Below are positions 17,293 through 27,218 of a DNA stretch of 64,000 bases, piece by piece. The stretch spans positions 372,001-436,000 of the forward strand of contig NZ_CTEI01000001.1 of the NCBI RefSeq assembly GCF_001368815.1, in the 5' to 3' direction. The position numbers and the translations under genes are program-made. Position 1 is the stretch's first letter. Each line of letters begins with the position of its first letter. Source of the stretch: Paraliobacillus sp. PM-2 (lineage in GTDB: Bacteria > Bacillota > Bacilli > Bacillales > Amphibacillaceae). Under the pieces are notes generated by a model. It did no database searches, was not told where the DNA came from, and was given only the letters and a program-made list of their open reading frames with translations.

Positions 17293-19302
17293 ATGCAGAA
17301 GCTGATACGCTTTACCTTATATTATATCTTAGGTATTATCGGAATCTTGTTTATTAGCGCAACACCTGCTTTATTTCAATCCACACACCTCATCGACATC
17401 TCTTTTTACGTTGAACAACTGATAGAACTAATGAAATCAATTGTTCAACCAGAGAATTGGACCTACTATTATTTAGATCGAGAACTTTCTGTTATTTCCT
17501 TTTTGTGGGATCCGTATGTTTATTCAACAAGCCTTTTTATTGGTGCGCTATTTTTAGGTTTTGGGCTTGCGTTTTTACTTGCTATTTTTACAATGTTTCT
17601 TCCTTCATCCGTCAAACAAATAGTTAAACGTGTGTTAGGTTTTTTAGAATCTATTCCAGATTTGATGGTGGCATTTCTAATTCAATTATTAGTGGTGTTC
17701 ATTTATCAACATACAGATATACTACTTATGAAATTTGTAACACTTGGTGAAGAAAGGATTTATTTAGCGCCAATCGTTGTACTGTCCTTTTTACCAATGG
17801 TTTCTATGTATCGGGTGTTAAGCTTACTATTGGATGAAGAAATGACGAAGCCTTATGTAGAATTGGCACGCAGTAAAGGATTACGAGAGCATTTTATTAT
17901 TGTAAGACATGTCTTGCAAAATAGTATGAAAAGTGTTTTTTATCAATCAAAAATAATTGTTTGGACAACCTTATCTAGTCTTTTTGTTGTTGAATACATA
18001 TTTAATATTAATGGGCTTTCTAACTTTATTCTATCGGATTTCCGACCATTGGTTTTAACGATTGGACTTACCATGATCTTCACCCCACTGTTTCTTATCT
18101 ATCAAGGGGTAGAGGTTTTTGTTTTTAAAGAAGCTTATCATTCCACTACGGTCCATTTAAAAAAGAAAAATAATGTAAAGCAAAAGCAATTAAAAATAGA
18201 GAAGACGCAAAAGGTTAATCCAAAGCTATCGTTCACTGCAATAAAAAAATATGTTATTCGTTTACTAAAAAGTTTTGTTCAATATATGAAAAATTTTAAA
18301 TTTATAACAGGATTCACTGTTATCTTTGGCTTAGTTATTATTAGCTTCGTACACACGATCAGTCATGATAATCCGGTCCAACAATACGTTTTGGTTTATG
18401 ATGATGCAGGAAATTTAGTAAGTAACAAGCCGCATCCGCCATCAAATTATGTCCCAATGGGTAGTGATTATCTAGGCTATAGTATAAAAGACCAGTTATT
18501 AACAGGAGCAAAATATACGATTTTATTTGCTGCTTCAATCAGTTTGTTACGCATTTTCTTTGGTTTTTTATTAGCGATTCCATATGCTTTTTTTATAAAA
18601 GATAAATGGCAGCGCTGGATCAGAAAATGTGTCGATGGATTTCATTATTTGCCATTGACGGTTATTTCAGTTGTTCTTCTAAGTTCCTTATTAATGGGTG
18701 GGGTTACAGGGTTTTCTAATAGTTTGACTGAACGGATTCTTGTACAAGGTTTAATCCTGACTATTTTAGTTGTACCATTAGTAACGGTGTTAATTGGAAA
18801 TGAGATGAACATGCTTTTGAAAAAAGAGTTTATCACAGGAGCGAGAGTGCTTGGGGCTTCTCGAAAACAGTTGATAAGCAAGCATATCATGCCGCATTTA
18901 GGGTCGAAATTGGGGATTCTTTTTGGTCAACAATTTATTCAAGTACTACTGTTGATGATTCATTTAGGATTGTTTCAATTATTTTTAGGTGGAACAAGTG
19001 TGATGTATGATCAATTTTACAAAGCCCCAAAGCATTCGGTAACTTTTGAGTGGTCAGGTTTAATTAGTAACACAAGAGAAGCGTTGATGACTGGACATTA
19101 CTGGATTGTTGTACCAGTACTTGTTGCATTTATGATTGTTATTATAGCAATGCAGTTAATGATTGAAGGTATACAAGAGGTACAGCAAGGACGAGTAGGT
19201 ATCGGGCGCAAAAAAAATAGGTGGCGGAAGAAAAAAAGCTATACACAAGAAAACCCTGAGACAAGTCTCCCTGTAAAACCAGAGCAGTTTTATTTTCATT
19301 AG
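17293..19302 (+). CDS. Fused two-domain ABC transporter permease (oligopeptide/nickel type)
   Basis: A 669-residue membrane protein that looks like an OppB-type and an OppC-type permease joined in one chain. Each half has the cytoplasmic EAA loop for ATPase contact: YVELARSKGLREHFIIVRHVLQ in the first half (near residues 195-216) and GARVLGASRKQLISKHIMPHL in the second (near 516-536). A basic linker (KKKNNVKQKQLKIEKTQK, about 295-315) joins the halves. The second half carries the extracellular loop GSDYLGYSIKDQLLTGAKYT, typical of OppC/DppC proteins. No binding-protein or ATPase gene adjoins it, so partners must be elsewhere. ATG 17293 follows AAGGAG; the frame upstream of it is not used. REP-like palindromes flank it. 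Confidence 0.8.
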   Translation: MQKLIRFTLYYILGIIGILFISATPALFQSTHLIDISFYVEQLIELMKSIVQPENWTYYYLDRELSVISFLWDPYVYSTSLFIGALFLGFGLAFLLAIFTMFLPSSVKQIVKRVLGFLESIPDLMVAFLIQLLVVFIYQHTDILLMKFVTLGEERIYLAPIVVLSFLPMVSMYRVLSLLLDEEMTKPYVELARSKGLREHFIIVRHVLQNSMKSVFYQSKIIVWTTLSSLFVVEYIFNINGLSNFILSDFRPLVLTIGLTMIFTPLFLIYQGVEVFVFKEAYHSTTVHLKKKNNVKQKQLKIEKTQKVNPKLSFTAIKKYVIRLLKSFVQYMKNFKFITGFTVIFGLVIISFVHTISHDNPVQQYVLVYDDAGNLVSNKPHPPSNYVPMGSDYLGYSIKDQLLTGAKYTILFAASISLLRIFFGFLLAIPYAFFIKDKWQRWIRKCVDGFHYLPLTVISVVLLSSLLMGGVTGFSNSLTERILVQGLILTILVVPLVTVLIGNEMNMLLKKEFITGARVLGASRKQLISKHIMPHLGSKLGILFGQQFIQVLLLMIHLGLFQLFLGGTSVMYDQFYKAPKHSVTFEWSGLISNTREALMTGHYWIVVPVLVAFMIVIIAMQLMIEGIQEVQQGRVGIGRKKNRWRKKKSYTQENPETSLPVKPEQFYFH

Positions 19303-19303
19303 A

Positions 19304-19334
19304 TTGGGACAGAGGGTCTGACCCCGTGTCCCGA
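19304..19334. repeat. REP-like palindrome 2
   Basis: Imperfect hairpin with core GGGACAGAGGGTCTGACCCC and closing GTGTCCC, two bases after the permease stop codon. It resembles palindrome 1 (17243-17278) but is not identical. It may act as a terminator, although no T-run follows directly. Confidence 0.7.
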
Positions 19335-19420
19335 TTGTCTTCCTTTGTCCTGTAATATGATTGTGCTACAATACATGTAAATAGAAGGATTTAGTTAGGT
19401 ATTGGAGGTTTTAGTTTATC

Positions 19421-19930
19421 ATGGAAAACAAGAAAAATAACGCTTTTACGATAATGAAAGATGACTCGACAGATGGCCATGGCGGCTATGGAGTAGGAGC
19501 GATAAGTTTAGAAAATATTTCTCCAGTCATTGTTGATCCGAATGAAAATCGAGCGTTTGTTGATATGGGAGCAATGCATGCACGTAGTGAAGTAGAACGT
19601 CGAGTGAAATTTATCCCTAATAAAGATGAAGTGCCTAATGGAAAATTGTATTGGATTGTTTGGGTAACGGTTGAACGAGGAGAAAATGGTCCATATTATC
19701 ATGGAGTGGCAGGAAGTGAAATACGTGTTGACCGTTCCATTAAGCGTGCCTATAAATCAATGCCAGAGCATGTGACACATATGGAGAAATCTATGAAGGG
19801 GCATGTGATTGTAAAACATATGGACGATACTTCAAAAAAACTACTAGCTCAATTTCTAAGAGAATTCAACCAAGAGATGTGGAAAAACGCATCCGAAGAA
19901 CTACACCAAGCATTACCTGAAGCTGATTAG
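19421..19930 (+). CDS. ywhD: YwhD family protein
   Basis: A 169-residue soluble protein of unknown function, recognised as YwhD from NNAFTIMKDDSTDGHGGYGVG at the N-terminus, the central FVDMGAMHARSEVERRVKF and its place beside pbpG (ywhE), as in B. subtilis. No membrane segment or signal peptide. The start ATG 19421 lies behind TGGAGGTTTTAG. No catalytic motif is evident. A convergent terminator separates it from the PBP gene. Confidence 0.85.
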   Translation: MENKKNNAFTIMKDDSTDGHGGYGVGAISLENISPVIVDPNENRAFVDMGAMHARSEVERRVKFIPNKDEVPNGKLYWIVWVTVERGENGPYYHGVAGSEIRVDRSIKRAYKSMPEHVTHMEKSMKGHVIVKHMDDTSKKLLAQFLREFNQEMWKNASEELHQALPEAD

Positions 19931-19987
19931 TAAATCAACACGGACGAGAATATAAAACATATAAAGCGTATCCACTATGTTTAATAA

Positions 19988-20018
19988 AAAGGTTCTCCCA
20001 ATCATAAGGAGAACCTTT
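19988..20018. terminator. Bidirectional terminator between ywhD and pbpG
   Basis: AAAGGTTCTCC (19988-19998) pairs perfectly with GGAGAACCTTT (20008-20018), with A-runs before and T-rich bases after. Confidence 0.8.
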
Positions 20019-22008
20019 AATCTTTTGGCCGATGAATCGAACAATACGATGTTGGCTCTGTACCTTCAACAAAATACATCAGACGACTTGTTTCACAATA
20101 AGCGCTAGATAATTCACCACTTGTAGGATCTACATAAGCAGCTACAATCCCAGGCGGTGCAATGAAACTACCTTTCGCATCCGCTTTACTTGCCTCCATA
20201 ACAGAAGCCCAGATTTTTTTTGCGGCTTGTTTATCTACTGTTTTTCTCATTTTTCGATTATCATCATAGCCATTCCATACCCCTGCTACTAAATTGGGGC
20301 TATAGCCAATCATCCAACTATCTGACGTTGTTGTACCTGACTTACCGGCATAGGTTCTAGTAAGATTAGAAGCTATTGTTTCTCCGGTTACATGCATATA
20401 TCCATTTAAGTTGGTATCAAACATACCTGTCATTAATTGAGTCAAAATAAAAGAAGCTTGTGGGTCGAGCTTTTGTTTTTGTTTTGATTCAATATGTTTA
20501 TAAATAACATCTCCATTTGCCTTTTCTATCTTTTCTATGGTATAGGGTTTTAATGATTTGCCACCATTAGCAAGCATGCTATAAGCCGTAACCATCTCTT
20601 TTACACTAACTGAAGCTGTTCCAAGTGCCAAAGATGGAACGGGCTGTATGTTACTTTTGATACCAAATGATTTGGCAGTTTCAACAAGTCGCTCAGGTGT
20701 GAGAAACAAGTTTGTTTTTACAGCATAAACATTATCGCTTACGGCCAGTGCTTGTGCTAAAGTAACTTCTTTATCTGCATAATAGCCATTATAATTACTA
20801 GGTTGATAACTGGTTCCATCTTTTAACATAAAGGTAGTTGGCTGGCTCATCAAGGTGGTTGTAGCTGTATACCCATTTGTTAAAGCAGTATAGTATAAAA
20901 ATGGTTTAAAAGTCGATCCTGCCATTCGCTTTGCTTGGGTTGCTCGATTAAAAGGGCTGTCTACATAATTTGTTCCACCAATTAAACCACGGATTGCTCC
21001 ATTAGTAGGATCCATGACGATTGCGCCAATTTGTAATTCGCTATCCTTTGGCATGTAATCATTTGTTGCCGTTTGAAGTGCTTGTTGTTTCATTTTATCG
21101 AGTGTTGTGTACACCCGGTAACCACCTGTGCGAATCGCTTGTTCATCCTTTTTGATGATCGATTTCAATTCCTCCATGACGATGTCTTGAAAGTAAGGTG
21201 CCAAATCTTTATCTTGATTTTGATCTACTTGATTAACGGTAATATGCTCAAGTGAAGCAAGGAAACGCTTTGTTTGATTGATTTTCCCCTCTTTAAAAAG
21301 AGAGGTTAATATTTTTTCCTGTCTTTCTTTTGCGTGTTTCATGTGGTTTATGGGTGAATAGTAACTTGGGCGATTTGGAATACCCACAAGTAATGCTGTT
21401 TCTGCTAGGGTCAAATCGGTATTTTGTTTTTGAAAATAAAATTGACTAGCAGCTTCAATTCCGTATTTACCGTGTCCGTAATATATCGTGTTTAAATAGC
21501 CTTCTAATAACGTATCTTTATCATAAAATAACTCTAAACGAATCGTATAAAAAGCCTCACGTAATTTCCTGCTCCAGGTTTTTTCATGTGATAAATAAAG
21601 ATTTCTTGCATATTGCTGGGTAATCGTACTAGCCCCTTCCTCTAATGATAAAGCTTTTAGATCAATCAATGCTGCAGCAAGAATTCGTTTAAAATCAAAG
21701 CCGTTATGTTCATAAAAACGTTTGTCTTCTGCTTGGATCGTAGCATCAATCACCTGCTGATCAATCTGTTCTAATTCGATCCAGTCTCTAGTTTCTATTG
21801 TTTTTTCTTGCCCGATTTTGGTTCCATCAGAACTAAGGTAAATGGTGTTTTGAGCAGTAGATAAAGATGGTGGACCAAGTACTAGAGCATAAGTATAAAG
21901 TCCAACGAAAAATAGACAAATTATACTTATGAAGGAGAGCAGAATAAATAAAATCCAAGCAAATGGTTTATGTTTAAATCGGTTAAATAATTTATTTTTG
22001 TCAATCAT
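20017..22008 (-). CDS. pbpG: Class A penicillin-binding protein (PBP2d/PbpG type)
   Basis: A 663-residue bifunctional peptidoglycan synthase. Residues 15-38 form the membrane anchor. The GT51 glycosyltransferase follows (EDKRFYEHNGFDFKRI, GASTITQQYARNL, RKLREAFYTIRLE), and then the transpeptidase with the serine motif STFKPFLYY, SDN and KSGTTTSDSW. It polymerises glycan strands and cross-links peptides outside the membrane. Synteny (ywhD-pbpG-speE) points to PBP2d, the sporulation-expressed PBP of B. subtilis, which is similar in size (about 691). ATG 22008 follows a weak GGAG. The C-terminus ends soon after the transpeptidase, with Cys residues (YCETSRLMYFVEGTEPTSYC). Confidence 0.88.
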   Translation of the reverse strand: MIDKNKLFNRFKHKPFAWILFILLSFISIICLFFVGLYTYALVLGPPSLSTAQNTIYLSSDGTKIGQEKTIETRDWIELEQIDQQVIDATIQAEDKRFYEHNGFDFKRILAAALIDLKALSLEEGASTITQQYARNLYLSHEKTWSRKLREAFYTIRLELFYDKDTLLEGYLNTIYYGHGKYGIEAASQFYFQKQNTDLTLAETALLVGIPNRPSYYSPINHMKHAKERQEKILTSLFKEGKINQTKRFLASLEHITVNQVDQNQDKDLAPYFQDIVMEELKSIIKKDEQAIRTGGYRVYTTLDKMKQQALQTATNDYMPKDSELQIGAIVMDPTNGAIRGLIGGTNYVDSPFNRATQAKRMAGSTFKPFLYYTALTNGYTATTTLMSQPTTFMLKDGTSYQPSNYNGYYADKEVTLAQALAVSDNVYAVKTNLFLTPERLVETAKSFGIKSNIQPVPSLALGTASVSVKEMVTAYSMLANGGKSLKPYTIEKIEKANGDVIYKHIESKQKQKLDPQASFILTQLMTGMFDTNLNGYMHVTGETIASNLTRTYAGKSGTTTSDSWMIGYSPNLVAGVWNGYDDNRKMRKTVDKQAAKKIWASVMEASKADAKGSFIAPPGIVAAYVDPTSGELSSAYCETSRLMYFVEGTEPTSYCSIHRPKD

Positions 22009-22200
22009 TGTAGTAATTACTCCTTTAGATCATCCTGTCATCGTAGTATCATTATGGCAATAATTGTCGATAATTAAACGCAACTTATGCCTAAGTTTTT
22101 TAAAAAAAGTATTGCTTTTTTTGTTAAATTCTCTAAAATTAATTTGTTTGAATCAGAAATAATAATTTGAAATAGATTGCGTAATAAAGGAGGCAGTAAA

Positions 22201-23037
22201 ATGGACTTATGGTTTACAGAAAAGCAAACCGAGAATTATGGGATTACCGCTAAAGTAAAGCGGACTTTGCATACGGAACAAACAGATTTTCAAGCATTAG
22301 CCATGATAGAAACAGATGAATGGGGAAACATGTTGGTATTAGATGACATGGTTATGACAACACAAAAAGATGAATTTGTTTACCATGAAATGATGACACA
22401 CGTTCCATTGTTTACCCATCCAAATCCCAAACATGTACTGGTTGTTGGCGGTGGTGATGGCGGTGTTATTCGTGAAATTCTAAAGCATCCATCAATTGAA
22501 AAAGCAGTTTTAGTCGAAATTGATGGCAAAGTAATTGAATACGCAAAAAAATATTTACCTGAAATAGCAGGGGAATTAGATGACCCACGTGTAGAAGTAA
22601 AAGTAGCAGATGGATTTAGCCATATTGCTGAGAGTGAAGCTGCTTATGATATCATTTTAGTAGATTCAACAGAGCCAGTTGGACCCGCGGTGAACTTATT
22701 TACAAAAGGCTTTTATGCTGGAATTGCTAAAGCACTAAAAGAGGATGGGATTTTTGTTGCACAATCGGATAATCCTTGGTTTAAAGCTGATCTGATTAAA
22801 CAAGTGTATCAAGATGTGAAAGAGATTTTCCCAATTACTAAATTATATACTGCAAATATTCCTACCTATCCAAGCGGTTTATGGACGTTTACCATGGGAA
22901 GTAAAACCCATGATCCATTAAATGTGAACGCTGATCGTTTTCACAAAATACACACAAAGTATTACACAGAAGAGATACACCATGCATGTTTCGCATTGCC
23001 GAAATTCGTTAAGGACCTAACCGAAAAGGAGGGGTAG
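22201..23037 (+). CDS. speE: Spermidine synthase SpeE
   Basis: A 278-residue aminopropyltransferase making spermidine from putrescine and decarboxylated SAM. Typical motifs are the N-terminal beta domain ([18 protein letters not shown]), the nucleotide-binding loop [17 protein letters not shown] and the catalytic Asp region [17 protein letters not shown]. The length equals B. subtilis SpeE (276). The frame is open from 22177, but AAAGGAGG before ATG 22201 fixes the start. One base separates its stop from speB, so they form one operon supplying the whole agmatine-to-spermidine route. Confidence 0.97.
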   Translation: MDLWFTEKQTENYGITAKVKRTLHTEQTDFQALAMIETDEWGNMLVLDDMVMTTQKDEFVYHEMMTHVPLFTHPNPKHVLVVGGGDGGVIREILKHPSIEKAVLVEIDGKVIEYAKKYLPEIAGELDDPRVEVKVADGFSHIAESEAAYDIILVDSTEPVGPAVNLFTKGFYAGIAKALKEDGIFVAQSDNPWFKADLIKQVYQDVKEIFPITKLYTANIPTYPSGLWTFTMGSKTHDPLNVNADRFHKIHTKYYTEEIHHACFALPKFVKDLTEKEG

Positions 23038-23038
23038 T

Positions 23039-23911
23039 ATGCGTTTTGATGAAGCATATTCAGGTAAAGTATTTATTATGTCTAGGCCAACATTCGAAGA
23101 AGCAAACGCTGTGATCTATGGTATGCCAATGGATTGGACAGTTAGCTTTCGGCCTGGATCTCGTTTTGGACCAAATCGGATTCGGGAAGCATCTTTAGGT
23201 TTAGAAGAATACAGCCCTTATATGGACAAGCATCTGGAAGAGATCTCTTATTTTGATGCGGGTGATATCCCATTACCATTTGGAAATGCCAAACGAAGCA
23301 TTGATCAAATTTATACTTATGTAAAATATTTATTAGATCAAGGTAAATTCCCGTTAGGATTAGGCGGAGAACACCTAGTATCCTGGCCTGTTTTTCAAGC
23401 AATGTATGAGACGTACCCAAATCTGAAAATCATTCATATCGATGCACACGCTGATTTGAGGGAAGAATACGAAGGGGAATCACTCTCTCACTCTACCCCT
23501 ATTCGTAAAGCTTGTGAATTAATTGGTCCATCGAATGTGTACTCATTTGGTATTCGTTCAGGAATGAGAGAAGAATTTCAATACGCTGAAAACAATGATA
23601 TGTTCATGGCGCGCTATGAGGTGGCAAAACCATTAGCAGAAATATTACCTCAACTAGCTGGGCAACCTGTCTATGTAACAATCGATATTGATGTACTAGA
23701 TCCCGCCTTTGCACCCGGAACTGGAACAGCAGAGGCTGGTGGCATTAGCTCGAAAGAATTACTTGAAGCCATACAATTGATTGCAAAATCTGATCTGCAC
23801 GTGGTAGGGGCTGATTTAGTAGAGGTAGCCCCAAATTATGATCCAACAGAACAGACCTCCATTGCTGCGAGTAAGTTTGTACGTGAAATGCTTTTAGGAT
23901 GGGTGAAATAA
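23039..23911 (+). CDS. speB: Agmatinase SpeB
   Basis: A 290-residue ureohydrolase that splits agmatine into putrescine and urea. The binuclear manganese site is visible: GGEHLVS, HIDAHADLREEYEGE, SHSTPIRKA, and IDIDVLDPAFAPGTGTAEAGGIS. Its product feeds SpeE, encoded directly upstream. GGAGGGGTAGT precedes ATG 23039. A hairpin without T-run follows it at 23931-23955, then a promoter region for ywiB. Confidence 0.96.
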   Translation: MRFDEAYSGKVFIMSRPTFEEANAVIYGMPMDWTVSFRPGSRFGPNRIREASLGLEEYSPYMDKHLEEISYFDAGDIPLPFGNAKRSIDQIYTYVKYLLDQGKFPLGLGGEHLVSWPVFQAMYETYPNLKIIHIDAHADLREEYEGESLSHSTPIRKACELIGPSNVYSFGIRSGMREEFQYAENNDMFMARYEVAKPLAEILPQLAGQPVYVTIDIDVLDPAFAPGTGTAEAGGISSKELLEAIQLIAKSDLHVVGADLVEVAPNYDPTEQTSIAASKFVREMLLGWVK

Positions 23912-23930
23912 AAATAGCTGTCCGAAACCG

Positions 23931-23955
23931 CGCTTCCGCTACATTAGTGGAAGCG
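23931..23955. terminator. Hairpin after speB, possible weak terminator
   Basis: CGCTTCCGCT (23931-23940) pairs with AGTGGAAGCG (23946-23955), with one G-U pair and a 5-base loop. The following bases TGTTCTCC lack a T-run, so it may rather be an RNA-stabilising hairpin. Confidence 0.45.
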
Positions 23956-24157
23956 TGTTCTCCATTATGCAAAGAAAAATATGGAAGGAAGTAATTATTA
24001 CAATAGCTAAGCAATCATCTATTGTTAGCCACATTTCCTTAAGGTGAGAATTGTGATAAACTTTTACAACAAATCATAAAAAATCAACAGAATTACTTGT
24101 GTTTCATTACATTCATTCCTATACTAAAAGTTATGTAAATGAAAAAGGAGATGTAAC

Positions 24158-24595
24158 ATGGAGAGCCAACACATTCCTGTTTCCATTCGATTAGTCACAG
24201 AGATTAGGGAATTAGGGGAAAAAGCAGTTACGACCGTTGAAGAAACAGGCTCTTTTATTCAAAAAGGGAATATCGCAGTGCTTCGTTTTACGGAACATCA
24301 AGAGGAGCAGGAACCAATCGATTCGCTTATTACGATTTCTAATGATAAAGTAAGTATCAAACGTACAGGTGCAGTTGACATGCATCAGCAATTTAAAAAG
24401 AAACAGTATACGGAGAATGTTTATCGACATGCTTTTGGTACCATTCACATGGAAACACATACTGACCAAATTACTTACCAAGAGCCAAGAAATGATCATA
24501 ATGGAAAGCTATTTATTAGCTATACGACAAAGTTAAATGGAGAAGGTAATCGTAGACATCGTTTAACACTAACTTTTAAGGAGGTCACACAATGA
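24158..24595 (+). CDS. ywiB: DUF1934 beta-barrel protein YwiB
   Basis: A 145-residue soluble protein of the DUF1934 family. The predicted all-beta pattern and phrases such as [11 protein letters not shown] and [12 protein letters not shown] fit YwiB, a calycin-like barrel of unknown function. It overlaps the argS start by 4 bases (ATGA), so the pair is translationally coupled, as in other Bacillaceae. AAAGGAGATGTAAC precedes ATG 24158. Confidence 0.85.
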   Translation: MESQHIPVSIRLVTEIRELGEKAVTTVEETGSFIQKGNIAVLRFTEHQEEQEPIDSLITISNDKVSIKRTGAVDMHQQFKKKQYTENVYRHAFGTIHMETHTDQITYQEPRNDHNGKLFISYTTKLNGEGNRRHRLTLTFKEVTQ

Positions 24596-26262
24596 ACAGT
24601 GTACAACAAATACAAGAAGCATTAAAAGCTGATATCAAGCAAGCAATTATACAAGCAGAACTAGCTACTGAAGCTGAATTACCAGCTATCGTACTAGAAA
24701 AACCAAAGGAAAAAGCCCATGGTGATTATGCTACTAACATTGCGATGCAACTGGCTCGAATTGCTAAAAAAGCACCTCGCCAGATTGCAGAGGATATCAT
24801 TGCAAACCTTGATCAAGCGAAAGCTTCAGTCAATGAAATAGAAATAGCAGGTCCAGGATTCATTAATTTCTTTATGGATAACAGCTATTTGACGGATTTA
24901 ATCCCCGTAATTTTAAAAGAACAAGATGCATATGGTAAAACGAATGCGGGTAATGGTCATAAAATGCAGGTGGAATTTGTATCTGCCAATCCGACTGGTG
25001 ATTTACACTTAGGACATGCCCGTGGTGCAGCAGTTGGTGATTCATTGTGTAATATTCTAGATGCGGCTGGTTATAATGTTGAACGAGAATATTATATTAA
25101 TGATGCAGGAAATCAAATCAATAATTTAGCTATTTCTGTTGAAGCGCGTTACATGCAAGCATTAGGCAGAGAATGGCCAATGCCAGAGGATGGGTATCAC
25201 GGGAAGGACATTATTACTTTAGGTGAAGAGCTTGCTGCTAACTATAAAGATGAATGGGTGAATAAGCCAGAGGAAGAGAGATTAGCATTTTTCCGTTCAT
25301 ACGGTTTAAAATATGAGTTAAAAAAATTAGCAGCCGATTTAGAACAATTTCGTGTAACATTTGATCACTGGTTCTCTGAAACTTCTTTATATGAAGAAGG
25401 AAAGATTGAACCTGCATTAAACGTGTTAAAAGAAAAAGATTATACGTATGAAAAAGATGCTGCGACATGGTTTCGTACCACTGACTTCGGTGATGACAAA
25501 GATCGTGTCTTAATTAAAAATGATGGCTCTTACACCTACTTAACACCAGATATCGCTTACCACAAAAATAAACTAGACCGTGGTTTTGAAACACTCATTA
25601 ATATTTGGGGTGCTGATCATCATGGTTATATTCCAAGAATGCGTGCCGCGATTCAAGCACTTGGTTATAAAGCAAATACGTTGGAAGTGGAAATTATTCA
25701 AATGGTGAACCTATTTGAAAATGGAGAAAAAGTTAAAATGAGTAAGCGTACCGGAAAAGCAGTTACCCTGCGCGAACTAATGGAAGAAGTTGGTATAGAT
25801 GCAATGCGTTACTTCTTTGTTATGCGTTCAAGTGATGCTCATTTAGACTTTGACATGGATTTAGCAAAATCAGAGTCAAACGACAACCCAGTTTATTATG
25901 TGCAATATGCACATGCAAGAATTTGCACGATGCTACGTCAAGCAACAGAAAAAGGATTTTCTATCAATGAAGATTTTGATGCTAATTTGTTAGGTACTGA
26001 AAAAGAAGAGGATCTGTTAAAACAATTAGGAGCATTTCCTCAAGTTATTGTCGATGCTGCTCAAAACCGTACACCGCATCGGATGACACAGTATGTTTTT
26101 GACTTATCCTCTAATTTGCATAGTTTTTATAATGCAGAAAAAGTACTGGATGCCGAACATCCAGAACGTACAAAAGCGCGTCTTGCCTTAATGCAAGCAG
26201 TACGTATTACATTAGCAAACGCTCTAGACCTTATCGGAGTATCTGCCCCAGAAAGCATGTAA
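24592..26262 (+). CDS. argS: Arginyl-tRNA synthetase
   Basis: A 556-residue class I aminoacyl-tRNA synthetase charging tRNA-Arg. The HIGH-type signature is in [20 protein letters not shown] and the KMSKS-type loop reads [14 protein letters not shown]. The N-terminal arginyl-tRNA core domain is residues 1-115, and the C-terminal DALR anticodon-binding domain is about 435-556. ATG 24592 overlaps the end of ywiB; AAGGAGGTCAC provides the ribosome binding site inside ywiB. A terminator follows at once. No T-box is visible before ywiB. Confidence 0.97.
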   Translation: MNSVQQIQEALKADIKQAIIQAELATEAELPAIVLEKPKEKAHGDYATNIAMQLARIAKKAPRQIAEDIIANLDQAKASVNEIEIAGPGFINFFMDNSYLTDLIPVILKEQDAYGKTNAGNGHKMQVEFVSANPTGDLHLGHARGAAVGDSLCNILDAAGYNVEREYYINDAGNQINNLAISVEARYMQALGREWPMPEDGYHGKDIITLGEELAANYKDEWVNKPEEERLAFFRSYGLKYELKKLAADLEQFRVTFDHWFSETSLYEEGKIEPALNVLKEKDYTYEKDAATWFRTTDFGDDKDRVLIKNDGSYTYLTPDIAYHKNKLDRGFETLINIWGADHHGYIPRMRAAIQALGYKANTLEVEIIQMVNLFENGEKVKMSKRTGKAVTLRELMEEVGIDAMRYFFVMRSSDAHLDFDMDLAKSESNDNPVYYVQYAHARICTMLRQATEKGFSINEDFDANLLGTEKEEDLLKQLGAFPQVIVDAAQNRTPHRMTQYVFDLSSNLHSFYNAEKVLDAEHPERTKARLALMQAVRITLANALDLIGVSAPESM

Positions 26263-26266
26263 TTAG

Positions 26267-26298
26267 AAGCACTTCTCTTTTGAGGAGTGCTTTTTTTT
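26267..26298 (+). terminator. Terminator of ywiB-argS
   Basis: AAGCACTTCTC pairs with GAGGAGTGCTT around TTTT (one mismatch), then eight T. Confidence 0.85.
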
Positions 26299-26433
26299 GT
26301 TGTGCTAGAAGGATCGTTTTAACAGATCGTTTTTGCGATTCATCCATTCTCGCTAAATATATCTTTCTATTTCAAAAAAAGGGTGATAAACTAATTTTCA
26401 ATATACATGCCGCATTAGGGGAGGTTGCAAGCT

Positions 26434-27216
26434 GTGATTCGAAAGTTAACAATGGAAGATGACCAACAAGTGCAAACATTGATTCAACAGAAACCAGCGG
26501 AAAATTTGTTCATTATTGGTGATATTGAAGCATTTGGTTATGATCAAGATTTTCAGACAGTCTGGGGCGATTTTGATAATAACAACTTGCGGGCTATTTT
26601 ATTAAAGTACGAAAAAAATTACATTCCTTTTGCTTTGGATACCTTTGATGCTAATGGATTTGCAAAAATTATAAACGAAGACCCTGACCAACCAATGTTG
26701 TCTGGACTAAAAGATATTACGGCACAGATCGAACCCTATTTAACCATTACCTATCAAAAAAAACGAGAAACACATTATGCGAAATTAACATCTAACACGC
26801 AGCTGCCATTAGTAAATACACATGCTGTTAAATTACTCACTAGTGAAGATGTTGATCGATTAGGTGCATTTTTAACAAATGTCCGAGAATTTGATAGCTT
26901 ATTATTTAATGCCGAAAGCAAACGAAGAAACTTAGAAAAAGGTGTAACTAGAGGATATTATATAGAAAATAATGGACAAATTGTTTCAACCGCATCGACA
27001 ACAGCAGAGAATACGAAATCAGCTATGGTGGTAGCTGTTGCCACAGCGGAAAGTTATCAGCAAAAAGGCTTAGCAACGCGTTGTTTAACCAAACTATGCA
27101 AGGACCTTGTCACAGAAGGAAAGCAATTGTGTCTATTTTACGATAATCCAAATGCTGGGAAATTGTACAAGCGAATTGGATTCGAGGATATTGGAATTTG
27201 GATGATGTATCGTTAA
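26434..27216 (+). CDS. GNAT-family N-acetyltransferase
   Basis: A 260-residue protein with a C-terminal GNAT domain (about residues 125-260): VVAVATAESYQQKGLATRCLTKLCKDL is the acetyl-CoA loop (Q/R-x-x-G-x-A type), and LFYDNPNAGKLYKRIGFEDIGIWMMY the final strands. The N-terminal half (IRKLTMEDDQQV, ENLFIIGDIEAFGYD) looks like a second, degenerate GNAT-like domain. The substrate is unknown. GTG 26434 is well spaced behind AGGGGAGG; an in-frame TTG at 26425 is not. The 3' end is 2 bases from the convergent cardiolipin-synthase-like gene. Confidence 0.82.
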   Translation: MIRKLTMEDDQQVQTLIQQKPAENLFIIGDIEAFGYDQDFQTVWGDFDNNNLRAILLKYEKNYIPFALDTFDANGFAKIINEDPDQPMLSGLKDITAQIEPYLTITYQKKRETHYAKLTSNTQLPLVNTHAVKLLTSEDVDRLGAFLTNVREFDSLLFNAESKRRNLEKGVTRGYYIENNGQIVSTASTTAENTKSAMVVAVATAESYQQKGLATRCLTKLCKDLVTEGKQLCLFYDNPNAGKLYKRIGFEDIGIWMMYR

Positions 27217-27218
27217 CG

